Shown: positions 34,731 to 47,208, counted from the stretch's first letter. The stretch: DNA of 64,000 bases from Palaemon carinicauda (GCF_036898095.1 NC_090725.1:209304353-209368352), one strand, 5' to 3'. A program made the numbers and translations. Notes: generated by a model not told the origin, from the sequence alone.

Positions 34731-35119
34731 CACACCCATGGTGATGGGTAGAGACCAGTATTAAAACAATAAAGGCGTATATGCTCAAGAGTTTTTGACA
34801 ACTATTCAAAAAACAAACTTAAGTACTGTATAGGTACCTGGTAAGGAAGCTGACTCTGATAATTACTCTGCCTCATTAGTCCGCTATCCTCACGAAGCTC
34901 AGCGATCCTCATAGGATGCTGAAAGACTCCCAGGAGCTGCTATGTCCAGGGTGAACACCCCTATAACAGGACCTAATCAATACTCTTAATCTGGGCGCTC
35001 TCAAGAAACAATATTTTGACCACCCGCCAAATCAAAAAGATTGCGAAAGACTTCTTAGTCTCCCGTACAACCCAAAATAAGATTAAAAATTTCAAGAGTA
35101 GATTAAAAGGATATTGGGA

Positions 35120-36010
35120 TTAAGGGAATGTAGTGGTAGAGCCTTCACCCACTACTGCACTCGCTGCTACGAATGGTCCCAGTGTGTAGCAGTCCTCATA
35201 AAGAGTCTGGACATCTTTCAAGTAATATGAAGCGAAAACCGACTTGCCTCTCCAAAAGGTCGCGTCCATAATACTTTTAATGGATCTATTTTGCTTAAAC
35301 GCTACAGAAGTTGCTATCGCTCTAACTTCATGAGCCTTGACTTTAAGTAAATTATGATCCTTCTCACTTAAATGAGAGTGTGCCTCCCGAATCAAAAGTC
35401 TAATAAAATAAGACCACGCATTCTTAGACATGGGCAAAGAGGGCTTTTTAACGGAGCACCATAAAGCCTCTGAACAACCTCGTTGCGGTTTAGTTCTGGA
35501 TAAACAAAATTTAAGAGCTCTAACGGGGCACAGCACTCTTTCAACTTCATTCCCCACAATCTCAGAAAGACTGGGGATTTCAAATGATTTAGGCCAAGGA
35601 CGAGACGGAAGTTCATTCTTGGCCAAAAAACCAAGTTGAAGAGCGCATACTGCTTTATTAGCGGAGAAGCCGATGTTCTTGCTAAAAGCATGTATCTCAC
35701 TAACCCTTTTAGCCGAAGCCAAGCTCACCAAAAAAAAGTGTCTTGAGGGTAAGATCCTTCAGGGAGGCTGAATTTAATGGTTCAAACCTGTCTGACATAA
35801 GGAACTGTAGGACCACGTCCAAGTTCCAAGCAGGAGTCGAAATATGACGCTCCTTGGAAGTCTCGAAAGACTTAAGCAGGTCTTGGAGATCTTTGTTATT
35901 AGAAAGATCCAAACCCTTATGCCTGAAAACAGAAGCTAACATGCTTCTGTAGCCTTTAATGGTGGATGCAGAGAGGGAGCGACCGTTTCTCAGATAAAGC
36001 AGAAAACCCG
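35120..36010 (-). pseudogene. B tyrosine recombinase, frameshifted
   Basis: Core-binding part FLLYLRNGRSLSASTIKGYR then RSMLASVFRHKGL; catalytic part ASAKRVSEIHAF (first Arg), HEVRAIATS (HxxR), ATFWRGKSVFASYYLK (Trp and nucleophile Tyr). All catalytic residues are present. An extra A in an A-run near 35735 (C has cactaagaaaagc) shifts the frame between the two parts, and the N-terminal part is fused to the pol frame by another indel near 36050. Confidence 0.82.
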
Positions 36011-36049
36011 CAATCTGCGCTACAGAGGCACTTGGAAGAGGAAATAGAG

Positions 36050-37562
36050 GAGGACTTGCACCAGTCTCTAAAAACCTCCCATTTTGACTGATAGATCCTG
36101 ATGGTAGAGGATCTTCTAGCCCTCGCGATCGCTCTAGCTGCCTCCTTCGAAAACCCTTGAGCTCAAGAGAGTCTTTCGATAGTCTGAAGGCAGTTAGACG
36201 AAGCGTGGGGAGGCTTTGATGAAATCTCTTTACGTGAGGCTGTCGCAAGAGATCCATCCGTAACGGCAGACTTCTTGGAACGTCTACCAGCCATAGAAGT
36301 ACCTCTATGAACCACTCTCTCGCGGGCCAGAGTGGAGCAACCAACGTCAACCTGGTCCCTTCGTGAGAGGTGAACTTCTGCAGCACCTTGTTTAGGATCT
36401 TGAAAGGTGGAAAGGCATAAACGTCCAGGTGAGACCAGTCCAGCAGGAAAGCGTCTATGTGGGCTGCCTCTGGATGTGGAACTGGAAAGCAGAAAGTCGA
36501 GAGCCTCTTTGTCAGTGAAGTCGCAAAAAGATCTATGGTGGGTTGACCCCATGTCATCCATAGCTTCTCGCACACAGTCTTATGCAACGTCCACTCCATG
36601 GAGATGACTTGTCCTCTTCTGCTGAGGCAGTCCGCCAAGACATTCATTTTTCCTTGCACAAATCTCGCCAAAGGAGAGATGTTACTTGCCTTAAATGGAG
36701 TTCCTTCTGATCCGTGGACCAAAGACCCGAGCATTCCAGACTGTCCAGTGGAGCTCCCTAACCCAAATCCGATGCATCTGAATACAACACATGGTTTGGG
36801 TTCTTGATCGCAAGAGAAAGACCTTCTCGAAGTCTGATGTTGCTGTCCCATCAAGTCAGACATGTCTAGACTGAGTTGGAGATTGGGAAAGAGATACTCT
36901 CTAAGCCCTTCTCCTTGTTCCAATGGTTTAGGTGAAATTGGAGAGGGCAAAGGTTGAGTCTCCCCAGAGAGATAAACTACTCCAGCGATGAAAGAGTTCC
37001 CACGAGGCTCGTTCAAACTCTTACAAAGCAACTGTTTTTCTCTTGCAAGTGAAGGACTTTTAACAGAGCTTGTTCCATTCTTGTGGGAGACGAAAAGGCC
37101 CGAAAAATCCGACACTGTATCTCCATTCCCAAATAAAGAATAGTCTGGGATGGAGTACTGTAAGTTACGACTTCTCTACGTTCACTATGAGACCTAGCTC
37201 CTTGGTTAGGTCTAATGTCCATTAGAGGCTCTCCAGACAGCGATTTAATGACGACGCCCTGATTAGCCAGTCGTCAAAATAAAGGGAGGCTCTGAATCCT
37301 CAAAAAAATGTAGAAAGCTTGCTACATTTTGCAAGGGCCTTGTAAAAACAAGAGGAGCAGGAATGAGGCCGAAGCACAGTGCTCTAAATTGGTACATTAC
37401 TTTCCCGTCCACAAACCTCAGATGTTGTTGAAAGTTTGGATGAATCGGGATGTAGAAGTATGCATCCTGAAGGTCGAGAGAGACCATCCAGTCGCCTTCC
37501 CTTACTGCTGCCAAGACAGATTTGGTAGTCTTCATCGTGAACTTTGTCTTGACAATGAACAC
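36050..37562 (-). pseudogene. B RT / RNase H / Dam-like remnant
   Basis: RT begins in the palm (TMKTTKSVLAAVREGDWMVS, LDLQDAYFYIP at about 37480); everything upstream of it was removed by the deletion. The region that should carry YLDD is damaged around 37300-37200. RNase H is degraded (FVQGKMNVLADCLSRRG remains). The Dam-like segment is clear (TIDLFATSL, YAFPPFKIL). Inactive. Confidence 0.8.
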
Positions 37563-37589
37563 ATTGAGCGCACTTACATCTTAAGTACT

Positions 37590-37695
37590 CCTGCAGTGGA
37601 CGTGGCTGCCAGATCATTGGAGCCATCCCTGATAGCCTTGTTCCTGCAGTGAACGTGGCTGCCAGATCATTGGAGCCATCCCTGATAGCCTTGTT
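37590..37695. repeat. 53-bp tandem duplication in B
   Basis: The unit cctgcagtggacgtggctgc ... gatagccttgtt is present twice (37590-37642 and 37643-37695), differing at one or two bases (gtggacg/gtgaacg). It lies at the joint of the 670-bp deletion. Confidence 0.88.
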
Positions 37696-39410
37696 CATGC
37701 ATGACATAATTGTACAGCAATACATTGACAACTGGAGAGACCTTCTTACTTAAGGCTCCCAGTGACCAATCCAACAAAGAAAAAAACTTCAAACGCTCGA
37801 AAAAAACTCCTAACAGGAGATGGTCTAGCTCTGAAGCAGACCATAAAATCTTGGAACGTCTCATGGCTAGACGACGAGGAGAGTCCACTAGGCTTAAGAA
37901 GTCTCCCTGGGCAGAGGCAGGTACTCCCAAGCCGAGAACTTCTCCTCGAGCTTCTCCTGTGTCACACCAGACGCCCGAGCGAGCAGCTAATTAAGAAGGA
38001 GGAAAAGCAAAAGCAGACTTTCCTAAACTTCTCCTGGATTCCAACCAGTCTCCCAGTAAGAGCATGGCCCTCTTGGAAGAACAAGAGAGAACTGACTTCG
38101 TAAATGTAGGAGTCGAAGAAAGTCATGCCAAGAGTAAACTCAGACGGCGGAGCAGCCGTTACAAAACGAGTAGGACAAAATTTCACTAAAGAAATTCATA
38201 ATTAAAAAACAAGGGATTGTTGGACCACCCTAGGTTACTCCTCTTCTGAATGACTCCCCAAAGGTACATTAGTTGAAAGGGGGTCATCAACTTCTTCAGA
38301 AGGCACATCATCTGATAAATCTAAAGTCTTGCGAGAAGGAGATTTATATTCAGAATGACGTGAAGGAAAAGCCTGACAGGCTACATCAACTTGTATATGA
38401 ACAGAAGTTAAAGTTGGAGGGTCGATGTCACGTTGTGACTGCAGAGAATGTCATTCTACTACACATCGTGACAGAAGTAACTGACGTTCAAACGTCCCGT
38501 AGTAACAGCGGTGACTGCTGTTCGATGCTATATCGCGACTACGATGACTGACCCTCGACGTCACGTCATGTCTACGGTGTCTACCGCTCAACGTCACGTC
38601 ATGTCTGCGGTGTCTGCAGCTCAACGTCACGCTGTGACTGCGGTGGCTGACGTTCAAAGCGATCAAAGTTACATCGAGATTTATGCTCCGCATCTCGTTA
38701 AACAGCAAAGCTGTCACTAGGGATAACGTCAGCGTGGCGTAACAAAGCTCGTCTAGAAGGTTGAAGACCCGAATCACGTATCCCAGAACCGTGACGTACA
38801 AAAAGCAAAGGATCCTTTCGCACAGGAACAGGATCGAAAGCTTCTATTAAAGAAGAAAGCTTTAACAGCCTATCTTGCAAAACACTCAACTTCGGATCAA
38901 CCTGTGACTGCGGTGGCTGACGTTCAACTCCACGTACTAACAGCGGTGACTGCTGATCGATGCTATATCGTGACTACGGTGACTGACACTCGACGTCACG
39001 TTGTGTCTACGGTGTCTACCGCTCAACGTCACGTCGAGTCTGTGGCAGAAACGTCTGTACATGAACGTCATCGCTATGAACGGGACTCTTATGACTACAG
39101 CTAAGACGTTGAACTTGTTCTGAAGAAACTAATAAACGTTTCAAACGTCTCGAAACTTTACACCCAGGCTTTTAAAGAGACGAATCATCGGAAGACGAGG
39201 AGAAACTTCGTCTCTCCTGTCTTATGGCAAGGACGTGCTTGACGAGCAACGTCTGATACCTTTGAGGGAACGTCTGTTCGTTGGTTTACACTCCTCACTC
39301 CCTTAGGTCCTACGACATTCCTTCTCCCTGGTGCAGGGGAGCCTGAAAGAGGTCTCGGACTAGGCAAGTGACAAGCATGAACAAACGAACCCTCCGCAAC
39401 ACAGAACATG
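37696..39410 (-). pseudogene. B gag remnant
   Basis: Pieces of the family 2 gag appear at 37930-37667 (GVPASAQGDFLSLVDSPRRL, LDHLLLGVFF) and 39409-39185 (RPLSGSPAPGRRNV, SVNQRTDVPSKVS). Between them (38430-39060) the DNA is a degenerate repeat of cgtcacg/tctacggtgtct phrases. Many stops and indels; not functional. Confidence 0.65.
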
Positions 39411-39864
39411 TTTTTTTGCCCTTACTTCACTGATATCACATTTTTTAATAATTTCACATTAGACATGAATAAAACTGATTTCTACCTAAAGCACGCAATT
39501 CTCCCTTAAATCAAAAGGTTAGAATTGCGAAATGAGTCGTATAATGTAAGCACATTAGTACAAAATGAAACACACATGCAAAAATCAATAAACATATACT
39601 GTACATATATATCGAATAAAACGGATATATATAAAGTTAAAAAGATCAGTAACTGGGGATGAGACTAAACACTAGTTCACTAAGGACTACGTTTTCAATC
39701 TCTCACCGTACAGTGCCTTGGGACGAGAATAAAAACTAAAACGTTTTATCCTCTCTCCCCGTACAGAGACTTGGGACGAGAGTAAAAAACTGAAGGAGAG
39801 AACAACGTTACTCGCTCCCAAACTCCTTGTACAGAGACTTGGGACGAGAATAAAGATCGGATCG

Positions 39865-39865
<1 letters not shown>

Positions 39866-39897
<32 letters not shown>

Positions 39898-39905
39898 CCT
39901 CTCTC
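39866..39905. repeat. (TC)n microsatellite in B
   Basis: Imperfect TC run (ctctctttctctctct ... ctccctctctc) in the A/B-specific non-coding segment. Confidence 0.88.
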
Positions 39906-40921
39906 TTGTCACTCACAAGAGAATGGCCCACTCACCCTTCGTCAATAACAGGTTATTTGACTAAAGGAAAAAACTGAAAGGACTCAGAAATTGAAAATTA
40001 ACATGTTCCTTTAAATTAGTATCTAAAAAACTTCAGTTTGAAAGAAGAATGAACAAACGTCAAAATCGATTTACTCTTTCTGCAAAGTGAAACCGTGATT
40101 CTCTCTTTCTCTATCGTAACGATAGAGCGCAAACTGCGTAGCATAAATAAACCAAACGTTAGTTCATCTTTGAAAAACAGCACGAAGACTATTCAAAGAA
40201 TAAATTTCTTAAAATATTTTCTAAAAATATTGATCTCATCACTCTTACAGAGCAACTGTTTTAATCTAAACAAAAATAAATGTTGAATGGCTCAACGTTA
40301 TTTAACTTCGTTTTCCAAGTTAGGACCGCCTACAAAGAATAGGTAAAGGCCGCATATAAACAAAAACATAAAATTTATTTCGATGTTTAGTATAAATGGA
40401 AAGCTAATCGAAGAGGCCTAATAAAGGCGGGTGAGATATAAAATATATAGAGGTAAATCTATAAATATCAACAACAATTTATAAAGTGATAAAATAATTA
40501 CTAAAAGCCTTTAACACACTTCCGTACACTGAGGGAAGGGTCGGCCATCTTTTCTCTATGGAAAAACCAGAGCGAGATTAAAAAAGCAAGGGCAAAAACT
40601 TTTCCTCTCCTTTCAAAAGCATTTCTTTTGAAGATAGTATTGAATAATCCCACACGGCGAAAGCAATAAGACCAAAACCAAGTACTTCACCAATTGGTAG
40701 AAAACTCGAGGTCAAGTGCAAGCGGAATCAGTGTTGTCTTTAACACCGACAGAGAAAAACTGGTTTGGTTGAGAAGTATATGCGGTATCTGGCCGATAGT
40801 CGGCGCTGGTGGGCACACCCGGCATACTTCACGGCGATCGCTCGCGAGTTTTTGGAATCTGTCGACCGACGGAGACGTCAGCTATTTATATATTCACCGG
40901 CTAAGTTTAATATTTAAAAAT

Positions 40922-40980
40922 GACAAATTCGTAGATAATTTGTATTTTTCCTAACTATACAAACCTTAGCTATTTAATAT
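40922..40980 (-). mobile_element. DIRS D4, detached left end
   Basis: These 59 bp (GACAAATTCGTAGATAATTT, then actatacaaacc and ctatttaatat) are the outer left terminus of family 1. The sequence continues at 47581 with gggtattactttcgg, exactly as the uninterrupted D1 reads (ctatttaatatgggtatta). The intervening 6.6 kb is copy C. Confidence 0.9.
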
Positions 40981-41212
40981 GATATTTTGATTATAAAATA
41001 AATTTTTGAATATACTTACCCGGTGAATATATAATAGCTGACGTCTCGGACGGCTCGACAGAAACACAAAAACTCGCGAGCGATCGCCATGAAGGTTGCG
41101 GGTGTGCCCACCAGCGCCGACTATCGGCCAGATACCGCATATACATGTAAACAGCTCCAGTTCTTCTCATTCAGCTGGGTCTCTATCGGGGAGGAAGGGA
41201 GGGCCTATAATT

Positions 41213-41307
41213 TATATATTCACCGGGTAAGTATATTCAAAAATTTATTTTATAATCAAAATATCATTTTTAAATATTAAACTTAGCCGGTGAATATATA
41301 ATAGCTG
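41213..41307. repeat. C internal complementary region
   Basis: ttatatattcaccgggtaag ... caaaatatca (complement of the left end) joined to tttttaaatattaaactta ... gaatatata (complement of the right end). It equals the complement of a circle junction taaaaa-T-gatatttt. Confidence 0.9.
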
Positions 41308-41698
41308 ATTCACACCCATGGTGGTGGGTAGAGACCAGTATTAATACAATAAAGGCGTATATGCTTAGAGTTTTTGACAGTTATATCATAACAAAACCCA
41401 AATAAATATAGGTACCGGGTAAGGAAGCTGACTCTGACGATTACTCTGCCTTCTTAGTCCGCTTTCCTCACGAAGCCCAGCCATCCTCTCAGGATGCTGA
41501 AAGACTCCCAGGAGCTGTTATATCCAGGGCGACAACCCATACAACAGGACCTCATCAAAACCCTTAATCTGGGCTCTCTCAAGAAACGACATTTGACCAC
41601 CCGCCAAATCAAAAAGGATGCGAAAGGCTTCTTAGCCTTCCGTACAACCCAAAACAAGATTAAAAACATTTCAAGAGAAGATTAAAAGGATATTGGAA

Positions 41699-42871
41699 TT
41701 AAGGGAATGTAGTGGTAGAACCCTCACCCACTACTGCACTCGCTGCAACGAATGGACCCAGTGTGTAGCAGTCCTCATAAAGAGTCTGGACGTTTTTTAA
41801 GTAAAATGAAGCGAACACCGACTTGCTCCTCCAAAAGGTCGCGTCCATAATACTTCGTAGAGATCTGTTTTGCTTAAAGGCCACGGAAGTTGCTATCCCT
41901 CTTACTTTGTGCGTCTTGACCTTAAGCAAGCAACGATCTTTTTCACTCAAGTGAGAATGAGCCTCTCAGATTAAAAATCTAATAAAATACGATAAAGCAT
42001 TTTTAGACATAGGCAATGAGGGCTTCTTAACTGAGCACCACAAGGCCTCAGATCCACCTCGTAAGGATTTGGTACGAGCTAAATAAAACTTAAGAGCTCT
42101 AACTGGGCACAGTACTCTTTCAAGCTCGTTGCCTACGATCTCTGAAAGGCAAGGTATATCAAACGACTTAGGCCAAGGACGAGAAGGCAGTTCATTTTTG
42201 GCCAAGAAACCAAGCTGAAGCGAACATGTGGCTTTATCTGTAGAAAAGCCGATGTTTTTACTGAAGGCATGGATCTCACTGACCCTTTTAGCCGAAGCCA
42301 AGCACACTAAGAAAAGCGTCTTGAGGGTGAGATCCTTCAGGGAGGCTGAATGTAATGGCTCAAACCTGTCGGACATTAGGAACCTTAGGACCACGTCTAA
42401 GTTCCATCCAGGAGTTGCCATACGACGCTCCTTAGAGGTCTCGAAGGACTTAAGGAGATCTTGGAGATCTTTATTATTGGACAGATCTAAGCCTCTATGT
42501 CTGAACACAGAAGCCAACATGCTCCTGTAGCCCTTAATAGTGGGAGCCGAGAGGGAGCGAACATTTCTCAGATGTAGGAGAAAGTCTGCAATTTGGGCTA
42601 CAGAGGTACTGGAAGAAGAAATGGATGATGACTTGCACCAGTCTCTAAAGACTTCCCACTTCGACTGGTAGACCTTGATGGTAGAAGCTCTCCTAGCTCT
42701 CGCAATCGCTCTGGCTGCCTCCTTCGAAAAACCTCGAGCTCTTGAGAGTCTTTCGATAGTCTGAAGGCAGTCAGACGAAGCGCGGGGAGGCTTTGATGAA
42801 GACTCCTTACGTGGGGCTGCCGTAAGAGATCCATCCTTAAAGGAAGACTCCTTGGAACGTCTACCAGCCAT
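41699..42871 (-). pseudogene. C tyrosine recombinase with one nonsense codon
   Basis: Starting at MAGRRSKES (42871), the first in-frame Met past the long overlap with pol. About 391 codons. N-terminal core-binding domain (CLQTIERLSRARGFSKEA, YQSKWEVFRDWC), then the catalytic domain with ASAKRVSEIH (Arg), HKVRGIATS (HxxR), FWRSKS (Trp in the second His position) and FASFYLK (Tyr nucleophile). The only break is a TGA near 41963 where B has CGA Arg, a CpG transition, between FIRFLI and EAHSHLSE. The enzyme would integrate the circular DIRS DNA. The C-terminus ends STTTFP. Confidence 0.88.
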
Positions 42872-44750
42872 TGAAGTACCTCTGTGAACCACTCTCTCGC
42901 GGGCCAGAGGGGAGCAACCAACGTCAACCTTGTCCCTTCGTGAGAGGCGAACTTCTGCAGTACAGTACCTTGTTGATGATCTTGAACGGCGGGAATGCGT
43001 ACGCGTCCAGGTGAGACCAGTCCAGTAGAAACGCATCTATGTGGGCCGCCTCTGGATCTGGGACTGGAGAGCAATAGGTCGGGAGCCTTTTGGTCAACGA
43101 GGTGGCAAAGAGGTCTATGGTGGGTTGACCCCAAGTCACCCAAAGACTCTTGCACACGTCCTTGTGGAGGGTCCATTCTGTGGGGATCACCTGACCTCTC
43201 CGACTGAGACAGTCCGCCAAGACGTTCAAGTCCCCCTGGATGAATCTTGTCAACAGGGAGATGCCTCGATTTTTTGACCAGATGAGGAGGTCCCTTGCGA
43301 TGACGAACAGTGTGTGGGAGTGAGTGCCTCCTTGCTTGGAGATGTACGCCAAGGCTGTGGTGTTGTCCGAATTGACTTCTACCACTTTGTTTCGAAGAAT
43401 GCTCTCGAAACTCGTCAAGGCCAAGTGAACCGCTAACAGCTCCTTGCAGTTGATGTGCATGCTCTTCTGATCCGACGTCCAAAGACCCGAACATTCCAGA
43501 CCGTCCAGAGTCGCTCCCCAACCCAAATCCGACGCGTCTGAGAACAACACGTGGTTTGGGTTCTTGACCGCCAGGGACAGACCCTCTCGCAGACTTATGT
43601 TGCTGTCCCACCAGTTCAGGCACGTTTTTACTGGCTCGGAGATCGGGATTGACACAGCTTCCAAAGTCTTGCTCTTGTTCCAGTGTGAGTCTAGATGGAA
43701 CTGGAGGGGGCGAAGGTGAAGTCTCCCTAGTGAGACAAATTGCTCCAGGGATGACAGAGTCCCTAAGAGGCTCATCCAACTTCTCACTGAGCAACGGTCT
43801 TTTTTCAGCATGAGGCGGACTTTGAGCAGGGCTTGCTCTATTCTGGTGGCAGACAGAAAAGCCCGAAAAACTAGACTGCGAATCTCCATCCCCAAATAGA
43901 GAATCGTCTGGGAGGGATTCAGTTGAGACTTTTCTAAGTTCACCAACAGTCCCAACTCCTTTGCCAGACCCAACGTCCATTGAAGGTCCTGCAGACAGCG
44001 ATAAAGGGACGATGCTCTGAGAAGCCAGTCGTCCAAGTACAGGGAGGCTCGAATTCCCGATAAATGAAGGAATTTTGCCACATTCCTCATGAGCCTCGTA
44101 AACACGAGAGGAGCAGGGCTGAGGCCGAAGCACAGTGCTCGGAACTGGTACACCACATTCCTGTAAACAAACCTCAGATACGGTTGAGAATCTGGGTGTA
44201 TAGGAATGTGGAAGTACGCATCCTGCAGGTCGAGAGAGACCATCCAGTCTCCCTCTCTGACCGCTGCTAGGACGGACTTCGTGGTCTCCATCGTAAATTT
44301 TGTTTTTACAACAAAAACGTTGAGCGCACTGACGTCCAGCACTGGCCTCCAACCTCCCGTATGCTTTGGGACTAGGAAGAGACGGTTGTAAAATCCCGGT
44401 GATTGAAGGTCCGAGACTTTCACCACCGCTCCCTTCTCTAGCAACAGAGAAACCTGCTGATGTAGAGCTTGTCTCCTTGACTCCTCTCGATACCTGGGAG
44501 AGAGGTCTAAAGGAACTGTTACTAGAGGAGGTCTGCGTACAAAAGGTATTTTGTACCCCTCCTTGAGCAACAACACAGACTCTTGGTCTGCACCCCTGTT
44601 CTCCCAGGCCTGCCAGAAGCTGTTCAGTCTGGCCCCTACCGCTGTCTGAGGACGTGGGCAGTCAGACTCTGCTACGGGAGGACTTGGATCCTCTCCTCTT
44701 GCCTCTTTTACCGTCGGCACGAGCGCCTCCCCTGCTGGGGGCTCTGCCAC
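42598..44750 (-). pseudogene. C RT / RNase H / Dam-like polyprotein with one frameshift
   Basis: Start at MAEPPAGEAL (44750), overlapping the gag end by 89 nt. RT: LVPKHTGGWRPVLDVSALN (127-145), palm LDLQDAYF (173-180), YLDDW (238-242), VNLEKSQLNP. RNase H: FSDAS (D405), CKELLAV (E437), NSDN (D462), ADCLSR (D513), so all four acidic residues are intact. Dam-like segment: TIDLFAT (544-550) and YAFPPF (584-589). A 5-bp tandem duplication cagta/cagta near 42957-42966, absent from B, then shifts the frame; the remaining about 120 residues (KFASHEGTRLTLVAPLWPAR and on) continue in the next frame to 42598. Otherwise complete. Confidence 0.9.
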
Positions 44751-47208
44751 GAAAGGGCGGGATAAACCTAGTCGCTGGGGTATCGATCTTGGGTCTCACG
44801 ACATAAGACGATGAAGGAGCACCCTTGCGAGCAGAAGTCGCCATCAGGTCGTGTGTATCCTTCTGCACCAGCGAAGCCGCAATGTCCTTGATCAGCTGTT
44901 GAGGAAACAAGGCAGCTGATAAGGGGGCAAAGAGAAGCTCCGACCTTTGACAGGGAGTAACTCCTGCCGAAAGGAACGAGCAAAGAGTCTCCCTCTTCTT
45001 CAGGACTCCAGCCGTAAAGGTAGCGGCGAGCTCATTGGAGCCATCACGGATGGCTTTGTCCATGCAAGACATAATAAGCACGGAAACATCCTGGTCGGCC
45101 GACGAGATCTTCCTGCTTAATGCTCCTAGAGACCAATCTAAAAAGTTAAAAACTTCGAAGGCCCTGTAAACTCCTTTAAGGAGATGGTCAAGGTCCGAGG
45201 AGGACCAACAAACTTTAGAGCGTCCCATGGCCAGGCGACGGGGAGAGTCTACGAGGCTTGAGAAGTCTCCCTGGGCAGAGGCAGGGACTCCCAAGCCGAG
45301 AACTTCTCCCGTGTCATACCAGACGCTCGCTCTAGAAGCTAGTTTAAAAGGAGGGAAAGCAAAGGCCGTCTTCCCCAAAATCCTCCTGGTAACCAACCAG
45401 TCGCCTAGCAAACGTAAAGCCCTCTTAGAAGAGCGAGAGAGCACTAGCTTAGTAAAAGAAGGCTTCGAAGTAGCTAGGCCTAGCGCAAACTCTGACGGAG
45501 GCGAACGAGGAGCAGAAGTTACAAAATGGTCTGGGAAAAGATCCTTAAAAATCATCATGATTTTCTTAAAGTCCATAGAGGGTTGAGCAGCCTTAGGCTC
45601 TTCTCCGTCTGATAAAACACCCAAAGGAATATCAGTAGGCGGAGGATCAGCAACATCCTCATCTGAAGGAACCTCGTCCGACAATTGACGAGTCTCAAGA
45701 AAAGGAGAGACCTGCCGCGGTGGCAATGCTTGAATGGCAAAGTCCATACGCAAAGGAGCAGCAGTAGCAGTCAAGGAAGCGACGTCATGTCGCTGCTGAA
45801 AGGACTGACCAGCAACAACAACAGGAGTTGATGGACGCTCGACGTCAAGTCGAGACTGCCTTGACTGCCTAGACTGAGCAGTCAAAACAACCCTTGACTG
45901 CGGTGCTTGACGCTCAACGTCAAAACAAGGCAACTGAGCTGGTTGGCGAACGTCCTGAACGTCAACACGAGACTGCGGCAGCGGCTGAACGTCAACACGA
46001 GGCTGCGGCAGCGGCTGAAAGTCAACACGGGACTGCAACGAGTGAGGATCCAAGTCACGTGACTGACGTGACAAACTACCGACATCACGTTTCATAACGT
46101 CAAAAGGACGAGTAAAAGCTCGTTTGGGCGGCTGACGCCCAGAGTCTCGATCAGCGTAACGGCGAGGATCATCGTGAACCTGCTCAACGGTATACTCCTA
46201 CATAAGGGAGGCAAGCTTAGTCTGCATATCCTGCAGGACAACCCATTTAGGATCAACGGGAATCGGGACGGGCCGAGACGATGGTAACATCTGTGTCGGC
46301 AAAACATTGCCTTTACTGAGACTCTCGGAGCCCGTGTTACGCTTACGTTTAATCGGCGAACAGTCTTCCGACGACTGCAAAGGGTCAGAGCTGTCCCAAT
46401 GGCTACAGCCAGGACACTGTACCTGTCCTGAAGGGACTGACTTCCGCTTCAAGGGTCTAGAAACCTTGCGCCAAGGTTTCTTTTGCGAGAAGCCTTCGGA
46501 TGACGAGGAGAAAACAGCCTCGCTCGTCTTATGGTAGGGGCGATCTTGACGAGACACGCCCGATACCACAGAGGGAACGTCTGTACGTTGGTTAAAGCCT
46601 CTCGTCCCCTTAAGTCCTACAACATTACTTCTCCCTGGTGCAGGGGAGCCTGAAAGAGGTCTCGGACTAGGAGAACGACAAGCACGAACAGACGAACCCT
46701 CGGTCGCAACACTAAAAACACTTTGCGCACTTATCACTTTATCCCCACGATTTTCTGATTTGACACTCTGACACTTTAATAAATTCACATCCGACATGAG
46801 TTGATTACGGTCCGATGCTAAGGACTCAACTCTCTCGCCCAAAGCTTGAATGGCAAGCAACATATCCCGCATGGACGGTTTATGAGTGCTAGTAGAGGGT
46901 TCAGGAACAACTACTACAGGGGAAGGATTAGGTTCAGGGGCATGGGAGGAGGAAAATTCCAACGACCTAGAGGAGCTTCTCCTCACCCTATCTCTCTCAA
47001 GCTTACGAGAATATTTATCAAACTCTAGCCAGTCGAATTCCGACAAGACCACGCACTCATCACACCGATCTCCTAATTGGCAGGTTTTACCCCGGCAATT
47101 AGAACACACGGTATGTGGGTCGAGAGAGGCCTTGAGAAGACGTTTGTTACAATCCCTAGCATTACATTTGCGAAATTTAGGTCCAGGGATAGGAGAAGGG
47201 TCAGCCAT
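44662..47208 (-). pseudogene. C gag with one nonsense codon
   Basis: 848 codons in a single frame from MADPSPIPGP (47208) to SKSSRSRV (44662). The N-terminus (10-55) has a cysteine-rich motif C(x5)C ... CSNC ... CDEC, a likely zinc-binding fold. A short coiled-coil-like helix follows (MRDMLLAIQALGERVESLAS). The centre is Ser/Pro-rich with a second Cys/His cluster (QCPGCSHWDSS) and three copies of a 13-residue SRVDVQPLPQ-type repeat. The C-terminal third is helical and conserved with A and B (RLLGDWLVTRR, LDHLLKGVYRAFE), ending in an Arg/Gly-rich basic tail (FRGRAPSRGGARADGKRGKR). The single lesion is a TAG at 46198-46200 where A has GAG Glu. Confidence 0.85.

Larger units (their letters stand above)
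34399..40920 (-). mobile_element. DIRS family 2, copy B
   Basis: The left end gatattttcattataaaat follows GAAAAAT; the right end is taatatttaaaaa. The ICR is at 34631-34730. Recombinase and RT/RNase H are present but broken. About 670 bp, equivalent to C positions 44338-45010 (gag end and RT start), are deleted near 37580. The gag N-terminus is replaced by about 1.1 kb of non-coding DNA as in copy A. The right end directly abuts the left end of D4. Confidence 0.9.

Noticed and set aside
42995..43277. Plus-strand ORFs opposite C pol
   Set aside because: No domain, and the opposite strand is a clear RNase H/Dam-like coding region.
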